A DNA stretch of 64,000 bases. Origin: Limnomonas spitsbergensis (taxonomy: Eukaryota; Chlorophyta; Chlorophyceae; Chlamydomonadales). Shown in pieces: positions 34,201 through 46,200 of the stretch (positions are counted from its first letter, which is position 1; each line of letters begins with the position of its first letter). The translations under genes and the position numbers were made by a program. The notes beneath the pieces are model-generated. The model ran no database searches. It saw only the letters and a list, made by a program, of their open reading frames with translations, and was not told where the DNA came from. The DNA lies in contig JAYJMM010000104.1 in NCBI GenBank assembly GCA_037349105.1, positions 1,088,001 to 1,152,000 of the forward strand. The letters are read 5' to 3'.

Positions 34201-37200
34201 CATATCTCCCCTCCCTCATGCCACTCAGGTCTTCATCACAAGGCAGTTCACGCTTTGATCAGATCTCCCCTCCCTCATGCCACTCAGGTTTGTCTTGCAA
34301 GGAGGTTCATGCTTTGATCATATCTCCCCTCCCTCTTGCCACTCAGGTCTTCATCGCAAGGCGGTTTGTGCTTTGATCATATCTCCCCTCCCTCTTGCCA
34401 CTCAGGTTTCTCTCGCAAGGCGGTTCTCCCTTTGATCGCAGCACCTACCGGTACAGCCCCCTGCTGGCCTACCTGCTGCTGCCCAACATTTACCTGCATG
34501 TGGCCTTTGGGAAGGTGAGAGCGAGCAACATACCTGATTGAATCGGATCCAATCCAATTCAATCCACTTCAATATTTTGGATACATACACATGGGGGCAA
34601 CGCAAACCGTCCTGGCATGTGACCGCTGCAGCCGGCGTTTGTTTTTTGGTAGCGGTGCGGATGAAGCCTAGGACCCAAGCTGTCTCGTTTCTTCTTTTTG
34701 CCTCACTCCTTGGTGACAAAATGACCTTCCGTGTTTCTTTCTTTTGGGGAGGGATGCTCCCAGGGCACACGTCCCTCCGTATCACCAATGCCATACTGTA
34801 GATTTGCTTTGCCTTCCCTCATTATAACCGTTGTTTAGGGCTGGGGAATCCATGCATTTACTAGTTATCGATGGTCGACGCCAGTTTTCAGTCAGAAATT
34901 AAGAGTTGGGGTTCATAATTTGCCCTGAGGGCAGCATTTGTAGAAATCGTATTTTCATACCCGAGGAAAGGCAAATCAAATCTACAGTCAAGCGCCGCAA
35001 GCTCCACGGCCCACTCCCATGGCCATCCAGGAAAGACACGTTTGTTGAGGGCTGTGAGTGCACCTGATAAATTGTATTGCTGTACCACGGCCAGCATGTA
35101 ATAAATGTGAAGTTGTACCTGTGCCTGCAGATTTGAATTGCCGCTGGAAACGAATACTTAATTCTCATAACCCTGGGCAAATACCGGTAGTAATCAGCTG
35201 AACCTCTCGTTCTGCAACTGGAAATTAGCATGAAGGGTCCGTGACTCTTATTTTAATTGTTCCCTCACTCCGAAACAGGTATTTTAATTATGAGGGACGG
35301 AAATGCTTGCTCATCATCTTTGGTAGTGCGCGATATTGTGATGCTGGGTGTCCTGGCTTGTGTTTCCGATGATGCACTGGTGGGAACATCCCCCTTGATC
35401 AGCTCCTGATTCCTGGTGGGACACATCCTTGCAACCGCTTCAACCGCAAGATGTGTTCATATGCTAGTCGCTGCACTGGTGAATATTACCCGCCCTTGCG
35501 CTTGCTGGAACATCCACCTCCCGGAGCTCCTGTTTGCTGTTGGGGTTTGGGGGTATCCTGGCAGGCACTATTACACGAAGTTCTATTGGAATCTGGCAGT
35601 TTTGATCCACAACTCACAATTGAATGGTTCCCCACCCCTGAAAACATTCCTTATAAGGGAAGACAAGGCACGTGTCCAGTTTAGGTATGTTGTGATAATG
35701 CTGTGATACCCTACTGAGTGCCACGGCTGAACAAGTGGCTTGCTCAATCCACGCCTCAGGGTTCGTGCTTTACTTATTGATTCACCGTTGTTAATGCTAG
35801 CACATGCCATGTTGTGTGTTGCGGCACGCCCCCTTTGAGCAGCTCCTGTTCTCAGCTGGGGACATCTTGGCGGCCGGTCTGATTGCGCGAATCCTGCGGC
35901 GGCTGAAGGCCTCAGAGGGTGCCGTGGTGGTGGCGGCTGCGGCCTGGCTGTGCAACCCGTTCACCCTCACCATCTCCACGCGAGGGAGCTGCGACGTGTT
36001 GGCCACGCTGCTGCTGCTTGCCATGCTGCTGCTGCTGCTGGACGGCCGAAGGTGACGGCAGGCTTTTGTTTCGTTTTAAATGCCTGTTCTCCCCCGGAAT
36101 GATTCGGTGAAATGTTTGTCCAGCTAAACTTACGGTTACCGAAGGTTTTGATCATTTGGGGGGTCAGAACTCGGTACCGGTACTTCAATATTCCATCCAC
36201 CTTTTTGACGCATCCAGGATGTCCTGGATTAGTGACTCAACCAAGTTGTGGCACCTTCAAAGCCAAGTTCATTCATTTTAGATTGTGCAGGTCAGATGTC
36301 GGAAAGTCAGTGTTTGTCGTGGCGCATGGCGCATGGCACGCTGCAAGCGTTGCAATATCTCTCTTTGCCTCTCTTGTGTCCTCCTACCACATGCCTCCTT
36401 CCACAGCCCGCATGCCTAGCATACACCCAGGGGTGTGCCAACATCGCCTCATTCCTTCTCGATATAGTGCCATTCATTCCTCCATGTTATTGTTGTCGTT
36501 AAGTTCGTGCTCAACAGAGCGGCATTCATCCGTTCATTTTTTTAAAGTTCGTATCCTGATGCCAGCAGGCGCTGCACCTCCCTGGCTGCTGTGGCGTATG
36601 GCCTGGTGGTTCACCTGCGCATCTACCCCATCATCTATGCGCCCTCGCTGGTGCTGTTCCTGGCGGCACGCCAGCTGCTGACTCAGCAGCAGGTGAGGCT
36701 GAAGGCACACCTTGTTGACGTTAGGGGACCATTGGTGGCCTCAGGGCCACCTTGGGGTGTTCAGGGTTTAGGGTTAACAGGTTAGGGTCTCGGCCCCTCA
36801 AAACGGCAGCAATTGTGATGGCACTTAATACTTCAATATTGGGGGGACTCGTATCTGGTGGCGAGGGGATAATGCATTTAGCCAAGGGGATTTTACCCGG
36901 CTACCTAGTTTAGGGTAAAGGGGACGTATATGGGCTTTGTCATTCTAATATATGCTCAGTAATCAATCACAAGTCCTGGGAAGCGGGCAGAATAGGCTTC
37001 TCAGTTGTTGAAGTCTGTCATTTGTTACTCAACAATGGTGACAGGGCACATGACAGGGGTGGGGGGGAGGGGCAGGGAGTAGGATAGGCCAAGGGACCTG
37101 ATGTATGGGCCAAGGGACCTGATGTATGGGCCAAGGGACCTGATGTATGGGCCATGGGACCTGATGTATGGGCCAAGGGACCTGATGTATGGGCCAAGGG

Positions 37201-40200
37201 ACCTGATGTATGGGCCAAGGGACCTGATGTATGGGCCAAGGGACCTGATGTATGGGCCAAGGGACCTGATGTATGGGCCAAGGGACCTGATGTATGGGCC
37301 AAGGGACCTGATGTATGGGCCAAGGGACCTGATGTATGGGCCAAGGGACCTGATGTATGGGCCAAGGGACCTGATGTATGGGCCAAGGGACCTGATGTAT
37401 GGGCCAAGGGACCTGATGTATGGGCCAAGGGACCTGATGTATGGGCCAAGGGACCTGATGTATGGGCCAAGGGACCTGATGTATGGGCCAAGGGACCTGA
37501 TGTATGGGCCAAGGGACCTGATGTATGGGCCAAGGGACCTGATGTATGGGCCAAGGGACCTGATGTATGGGCCAAGGGACCTGATGTATGGGCCATGGGA
37601 CCTGATGTATGGGCCAAGGGACCTGATGTATGGGCCAAGGGACCTGATGTATGGGCCAAGGGACCTGATGTATGGGCCAAGGGACCTGATGTATGGGCCA
37701 AGGGACCTGATGTATGGGCCAAGGGACCTGATGTATGGGCCAAGGGACCTGATGTATGGGCCAAGGGACCTGATGTATGGGCCAAGGGACCTGATGTATG
37801 GGCCAAGGGACCTGATGTATGGGCCAAGGGACCTGATGTATGGGCCATGGGACCTGATGTATGGGCCAAGGGACCTGATGTATGGGCCAAGGGACCTGAT
37901 GTATGGGCCATGGGACCTGATGTATGGGCCAAGGGACCTGATGTATGGGCCAAGGGACCTGATGTATGGGCCAAGGGACCTGATGTATGGGCCAAGGGAC
38001 CTGATGTATGGGCCAAGGGACCTGATGTATGGGCCAAGGGACCTGATGTATGGGCCAAGGGACCTGATGTATGGGCCAAGGGACCTGATGTATGGGCCAA
38101 GGGACCTGATGTATGGGCCAAGGGACCTGATGTATGGGCCAAGGGACCTGATGTATGGGCCAAGGGACCTGATGTATGGGCCAAGGGACCTGATGTATGG
38201 GCCAAGGGACCTGATGTATGGGCCAAGGGACCTGATGTATGGGCCAAGGGACCTGATGTATGGGCCATGGGACCTGATGTATGGGCCAAGGGACCTGATG
38301 TATGGGCCAAGGGACCTGATGTATGGGCCAAGGGACCTGATGTATGGGCCAAGGGACCTGATGTATGGGCCAAGGGACCTGATGTATGGGCCAAGGGACC
38401 TGATGTATGGGCCAAGGGACCTGATGTATGGGCCAAGGGACCTGATGTATGGGCCAAGGGACCTGATGTATGGGCCAAGGGACCTGATGTATGGGCCAAG
38501 GGACCTGATGTATGGGCCAAGGGACCTGATGTATGGGCCAAGGGACCTGATGTATGGGCCAAGGGACCTGATGTATGGGCCAAGGGACCTGATGTATGGG
38601 CCAAGGGACCTGATGTATGGGCCATGGGACCTGATGTATGGGCCAAGGGACCTGATGTATGGGCCAAGGGACCTGATGTATGGGCCATGGGACCTGATGT
38701 ATGGGCCATGGGACCTGATGTATGGGCCATGGGACCTGATGTATGGGCCATGGGACCTGATGTATGGGCCAAGGGACCTGATGTATGGGCCAAGGGACCT
38801 GATGTATGGGCCATGGGACCTGATGTATGGGCCAAGGGACCTGATGTATGGGCCAAGGGACCTGATGTATGGGCCAAGGGACCTGATGTATGGGCCAAGG
38901 GACCTGATGTATGGGCCAAGGGACCTGATGTATGGGCCAAGGGACCTGATGTATGGGCCAAGGGACCTGATGTATGGGCCAAGGGACCTGATGTATGGGC
39001 CAAGGGACCTGATGTATGGGCCAAGGGACCTGATGTATGGGCCAAGGGACCTGATGTATGGGCCAAGGGACCTGATGTATGGGCCAAGGGACCTGATGTA
39101 TGGGCCAAGGGACCTGATGTATGGGCCAAGGGACCTGATGTATGGGCCAAGGGACCTGATGTATGGGCCATGGGACCTGATGTATGGGCCAAGGGACCTG
39201 ATGTATGGGCCAAGGGACCTGATGTATGGGCCAAGGGACCTGATGTATGGGCCAAGGGACCTGATGTATGGGCCAAGGGACCTGATGTATGGGCCAAGGG
39301 ACCTGATGTATGGGCCAAGGGACCTGATGTATGGGCCAAGGGACCTGATGTATGGGCCAAGGGACCTGATGTATGGGCCAAGGGACCTGATGTATGGGCC
39401 AAGGGACCTGATGTATGGGCCAAGGGACCTGATGTATGGGCCATGGGACCTGATGTATGGGCCAAGGGACCTGATGTATGGGCCAAGGGACCTGATGTAT
39501 GGGCCAAGGGACCTGATGTATGGGCCAATGGGACCTGATGTATGGGCCAAGGGACCTGATGTATGGGCCAAGGGACCTGATGTATGGGCCAAGGGACCTG
39601 ATGTATGGGCCAAGGGACCTGATGTATGGGCCAAGGGACCTGATGTATGGGCCAAGGGACCTGATGTATGGGCCAAGGGACCTGATGTATGGGCCAAGGG
39701 ACCTGATGTATGGGCCAAGGGACCTGATGTATGGGCCAAGGGACCTGATGTATGGGCCAAGGGACCTGATGTATGGGCCAAGGGACCTGATGTATGGGCC
39801 AAGGGACCTGATGTATGGGCCAAGGGACCTGATGTATGGGCCAAGGGACCTGATGTATGGGCCAAGGGACCTGATGTATGGGCCAAGGGACCTGATGTAT
39901 GGGCCAAGGGACCTGATGTATGGGCCAAGGGACCTGATGTATGGGCCAAGGGACCTGATGTATGGGCCAATGGGACCTGATGTATGGGCCAAGGGACCTG
40001 ATGTATGGGCCATGGGACCTGATGTATGGGCCAAGGGACCTGATGTATGGGCCAATGGGACCTGATGTATGGGCCAAGGGACCTGATGTATGGGCCAAGG
40101 GACCTGATGTATGGGCCAAGGGACCTGATGTATGGGCCAAGGGACCTGATGTATGGGCCAAGGGACCTGATGTATGGGCCAAGGGACCTGATGTATGGGC

Positions 40201-43200
40201 CAAGGGACCTGATGTATGGGCCAAGGGACCTGATGTATGGGCCAAGGGACCTGATGTATGGGCCAAGGGACCTGATGTATGGGCCAAGGGACCTGATGTA
40301 TGGGCCAAGGGACCTGATGTATGGGCCAAGGGACCTGATGTATGGGCCAAGGGACCTGATGTATGGGCCAAGGGACCTGATGTATGGGCCAAGGGACCTG
40401 ATGTATGGGCCAAGGGACCTGATGTATGGGCCAAGGGACCTGATGTATGGGCCAAGGGACCTGATGTATGGGCCAAGGGACCTGATGTATGGGCCAAGGG
40501 ACCTGATGTATGGGCCAAGGGACCTGATGTATGGGCCAAGGGACCTGATGTATGGGCCAAGGGACCTGATGTATGGGCCAAGGGACCTGATGTATGGGCC
40601 AAGGGACCTGATGTATGGGCCAAGGGACCTGATGTATGGGCCAAGGGACCTGATGTATGGGCCAAGGGACCTGATGTATGGGCCAAGGGACCTGATGTAT
40701 GGGCCAAGGGACCTGATGTATGGGCCAAGGGACCTGATGTATGGGCCAAGGGACCTGATGTATGGGCCAAGGGACCTGATGTATGGGCCAAGGGACCTGA
40801 TGTATGGGCCAAGGGACCTGATGTATGGGCCAAGGGACCTGATGTATGGGCCAAGGGACCTGATGTATGGGCCAAGGGACCTGATGTATGGGCCAAGGGA
40901 CCTGATGTATGGGCCAAGGGACCTGATGTATGGGCCAAGGGACCTGATGTATGGGCCAAGGGACCTGATGTATGGGCCAAGGGACCTGATGTATGGGCCA
41001 AGGGACCTGATGTATGGGCCAAGGGACCTGATGTATGGGCCAAGGGACCTGATGTATGGGCCAAGGGACCTGATGTATGGGCCAAGGGACCTGATGTATG
41101 GGCCAAGGGACCTGATGTATGGGCCAAGGGACCTGATGTATGGGCCAAGGGACCTGATGTATGGGCCAAGGGACCTGATGTATGGGCCAAGGGACCTGAT
41201 GTATGGGCCAAGGGACCTGATGTATGGGCCAAGGGACCTGATGTATGGGCCAAGGGACCTGATGTATGGGCCAAGGGACCTGATGTATGGGCCAAGGGAC
41301 CTGATGTATGGGCCAAGGGACCTGATGTATGGGCCAAGGGACCTGATGTATGGGCCAAGGGACCTGATGTATGGGCCAAGGGGACCTGATGTATGGGCCA
41401 AGGGACCTGATGTATGGGCCAAGGGACCTGATGTATGGGCCAAGGGACCTGATGTATGGGCCAAGGGACCTGATGTATGGGCCAAGGGACCTGATGTATG
41501 GGCCAAGGGACCTGATGTATGGGCCAAGGGACCTGATGTATGGGCCAAGGGACCTGATGTATGGGCCAAGGGACCTGATGTATGGGCCAAGGGACCTGAT
41601 GTATGGGCCAAGGGACCTGATGTATGGGCCAAGGGACCTGATGTATGGGCCAAGGGACCTGATGTATGGGCCAAGGGACCTGATGTATGGGCCAAGGGAC
41701 CTGATGTATGGGCCAAGGGACCTGATGTATGGGCCAAGGGACCTGATGTATGGGCCAAGGGACCTGATGTATGGGCCAAGGGACCTGATGTATGGGCCAA
41801 GGGACCTGATGTATGGCCAAGGGACCTGATGTATGGGCCAAGGGACCTGATGTATGGGCCAAGGGACCTGATGTATGGGCCAAGGGACCTGATGTATGGG
41901 CCAAGGGACCTGATGTATGGGCCAAGGGACCTGATGTATGGGCCAAGGGACCTGATGTATGGGCCAAGGGACCTGATGTATGGGCCAAGGGACCTGATGT
42001 ATGGGCCAAGGGACCTGATGTATGGCCAAGGGACCTGATGTATGGGCCAAGGGACCTGATGTATGGGCCAAGGGACCTGATGTATGGGCCAAGGGACCTG
42101 ATGTATGGGCCAAGGGACCTGATGTATGGGCCAAGGGACCTGATGTATGGGCCAAGGGACCTGATGTATGGCCAAGGGACCTGATGTATGGGCCAAGGGA
42201 CCTGATGTATGGGCCAAGGACCTGATGTATGGGCCAAGGGACCTGATGTATGGGCCAAGGGACCTGATGTATGGGCCAAGGGACCTGATGTATGGGCCAA
42301 TGGGACCTGATGTATGGGCCAAGGGACCTGATGTATGGGCCAAGGGACCTGATGTATGGGCCAAGGGACCTGATGTATGGGCCAAGGGACCTGATGTATG
42401 GGCCAAGGGACCTGATGTATGGGCCAAGGGACCTGATGTATGGGCCAATGGGACCTGATGTATGGGCCAAGGGACCTGATGTATGGGCCAAGGGACCTGA
42501 TGTATGGGCCAAGGGACCTGATGTATGGGCCAAGGGACCTGATGTATGGGCCAAGGGACCTGATGTATGGGCCAAGGGACCTGATGTATGGGCCAAGGGA
42601 CCTGATGTATGGGCCAAGGGACCTGATGTATGGGCCAAGGGACCTGATGTATGGGCCAAGGGACCTGATGTATGGGCCAAGGGACCTGATGTATGGGCCA
42701 AGGGACCTGATGTATGGGCCATGGGACCTGATGTATGGGCCAAGGGACCTGATGTATGGGCCAAGGGACCTGATGTATGGGCCATGGGACCTGATGTATG
42801 GGCCAAGGGACCTGATGTATGGGCCAAGGGACCTGATGTATGGGCCAAGGGACCTGATGTATGGGCCAAGGGACCTGATGTATGGGCCAAGGGACCTGAT
42901 GTATGGGCCAAGGATACGGAAGGAGATATACAAGGAGATCTACGAGGAGATCTAGGATAACATCCATGGGTCATACACCCACAACACGAAAAACAGCTTG
43001 TGCGCTTCTTCTAAAACGACCTTGCGGAATTTTTCATCCAGACCTAGCATTTTTGTGTGATCAGGTGCTGTCTTGTTACTTTCGATGTGTTGGTGCTGTG
43101 CCCCCCTGCAGTCCAGAGGCCGTCTTCCGTTACCTCCGAAATTGAGCAAACAGCCGACAGGTAAACAAACTGAGATCAGGTAAAGAGCTTACGCTGAACA

Positions 43201-46200
43201 ACGTCCCCCTAACTGCGGGTCAGCTGGCAGGAAATACCTATACTGTACTGTTCAGGTCTCACTTTTCCTGAATCCTACATCTTAACATCTGCTATCACAT
43301 TTTGGAAGTTGTTGATCTGCGCGAGTGCAACCTAAACATTCAAATATTAGCCAAAAATTCCCACCCCTGAACCCCAAGCCCGAGCACAGTTGGTTGTTGT
43401 ATATATCACGTGGGTCTCCGATAAGTCTTTGGGGGGACTCACTGCCTGGATCAACAGGCAGCCGTGTCGCACTTCTTCCTGAACCTAAGTCGTGATTCTG
43501 ACCTTAAACCCAAAACATAACCCTAAACCCTTACCCTAAACCTTGCCATGTCGTCACAGGGGTAGCCAATCAGTCTCTGTGGGGCCTGCCACCTGCATCA
43601 GCGGCCGGCCGTGTTGCGGTGCATGCCGCCAGCTTTGGAGGCACCTCTGCCGCAGTCTTCCTGCTGCTTGGGGCAGGCTGTTACCACCTCTATGGGCAGG
43701 TGCAGTTCACACCTGGTGCTTCAATGCTTCATACTTCCAGATTTATGTGGGAAACCTCGGCCTAGAATGTAGGATAGCCTAAATAAATTCCAACCGGCAT
43801 GAACTTGGATCACTCCTGGACATTCAAATCTCTCGTCATCAATCCTGGAGGAGAAAATATCTCCCTGGTGGAAAATATCTCCTGACGATTCATCGCCAAT
43901 GCTTTCAAACACCACCTGATATCAGACAGTGGCCAAGGCTTTCACGCTGTGATCCTACCATGATCGTAACTCGTGACATTCAGATGGGAAGAGGGTAATT
44001 TTACTTGCTGCTCAATTATACATGCACATCCTTGCCTCTATGTACCCTCCCTCAGGCACCTCATGAAACTACAGAGAACTGTCACACTTCTGACCATGCC
44101 CCCCCACCCCCCCACCATCACACTTATGGCCAAGCCCTCCACCCCCACCTGCACCCACACCCACCATCACACTTGTATTACCTGATTCCCCTTGCATGCG
44201 CAGCATTTCCTGTATACCTTCAACCCTCCCCTCACACTTGCACTGCCTCCCCTACCCTCCTACCCTCACCTTCATTGCCTCCCCTCGCATCCATTACCTC
44301 CCCTCACCTTCCTTTCCTCCCCTCACACTTTCACTGCCTCCCCTACCCTCCAACCCTCACCTTCATTGCCTCCCCTCACCTTCATTGCCTCCCCTCACAC
44401 TTTCACTGCCTCTCCTACCCTCCTCCCCTCACCTTCATTGCCTCCCCTCACCTTCATTGCCTCCCCTCACCTTCATTGTCTCCCATCACCTTCATTGCCT
44501 CCCCTCACCTTCATTGCCTCCCCTCACATTCATTGCCGCGTCCGTTGCCTCATTCAGCGATTCCTCGATGAGGCCTTCCTCCACCACCTGACAAGACGCG
44601 ATCCCCGACACAACTTCTCGCCACACTTCTACCCAATCTACCTGGCCGGAAAGGACAAAGCGGCCGCCAGCCGCCTCGTGCACGCGGCGGCTCCTGATGG
44701 TGCATGGGCTGGGGCAGCACCAGGGCATGGGGCCGGGGCAGCCGTAAGTGACCGCCACAGTCCCCGGCTGCCCTCGGATGCCTTGTCCCAGCTAGGTCAG
44801 CTGGTGAGGGAGCTCTTACACAGAGATCATGATGAGGACGAGTGGGCAGGCGCTGCTAGCTCTGGGGACAGCCTGATGGGCGGTGCTGAAGAGGCTGAGC
44901 AGGCGGGCGCCTACAAGGAGGGGCTAGAGAGCGCAGCAAGCGCTGTGGACGGGCGCAGCGGCGGCGGTGGCGCGAGGAGTAGTGTGGGCGAGGAGGGGGA
45001 CTCCGGCATGGCTGCCCGCACTTTATGGTGAGTGGCTGAGTGCGATCGGAATCGACGAATTCTATATATTTACATTCATATGGTTTTTACTGTTTCGGTT
45101 CAAATGGATTGGAAGAAGAAGAAAATGCTGGGATCCTGAAGATAGAGTAACGCTGCTGCTCTTACGAACTTATAATTCAAATTGTTGATCCTTTGACCCC
45201 ACTCTGGACATCTAAACCCTAATCTGGACCTCTTAACCCTAATATGGACATCAAAACCCTTGTATGAATATCTAAACCCTAATCAGAACATCTAAACTGC
45301 AGTCTGGACATCTGAATCCTAATCTGAACATATAAACTGTAGGATGAACATATAAACTGTAGTCTGGACATCTTAACCCGCATCTGAACATCTTAATCCT
45401 AGCCTGGCCATAAAAGCCCTAATGTGGACATTTAAACCTTAATCAGGATATCTTAGCATTAGATTGGACATCTTAAACCCACTCTGGACATCTTAACCCT
45501 AATCTGGACATCTACACCCTAGTCTGGACATGTAAACCCTAACCTGGACATATGGACCCTGGCCAGGGTTCCTGATGTCGCTCCCTGGACGTCCATACTC
45601 CAGCTGCTGATCCAGCTGCTGCTAGCTGCCGCCCTGCACTGGGACCTGCCTGGCTGCCTGCTTCTGCAAACAATGGCGTTTGTAGCTCTCAATAAGGTGG
45701 GCCAAGGGAGGGACTTGCTGACGTCCCCTTTCAGCCTGCTGCTGCAAACAATGGCGTTTGTAGCTCTCAATAAGGTGGGCCGAGGGAGGAACTTGCTGAC
45801 GTCCCCTTTCAGCCTGCTGCTGCAAACAATGGCGTTTATAGCTCTCAATAAGGTGGGCCGAGGGAGGGACTTGCTGACGTCCCCTTTCAGCCTGCTGCTG
45901 CAAACAATGGCTTTTATAGCTCTCAATAAGGTGGCCGAGGGAGGGACTTGCTGACGTCCCCTTTCAGCCTGCTGCTGCAAACAATGGCGTTTGTAGCTCT
46001 CAATAAGGTGGGCCGAGGGAGGGACTTGCTGACGTCCCCTTTCAGCCTGCTGCTGCAAACAATGGCTTTTGTAGCTCTCAATAAGGTGGGCCAAGGGAGG
46101 GACTTGCTGACGTCCCCTTTCAGCCTGCTGCTGCAAACAATGGCTTTTGTAGCTCTCAATAAGGTGGGCCGAGGGAGGGACTTGCTGACGTCCCCTTTCA

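Noticed and set aside
33024..34433. CRISPR-like array (regular repeats of about 59 bp)
   Set aside because: There are no unique spacers: the whole unit repeats, and it sits in a eukaryotic intron.
37018..42974. Open frames of up to about 1980 codons on both strands in the 21-bp array
   Set aside because: All six frames are repetitive, and the array lies inside PIG-M intron 5 between two phase-compatible exons. A 7-codon period explains the openness.
44005..44571. Plus-strand frames rich in [10 protein letters not shown] upstream of exon 7
   Set aside because: They are translation of a pyrimidine-rich repeat in intron 6. One merges with exon 7 only by chance, since the acceptor CATTCAG gives the phase needed by exon 6.
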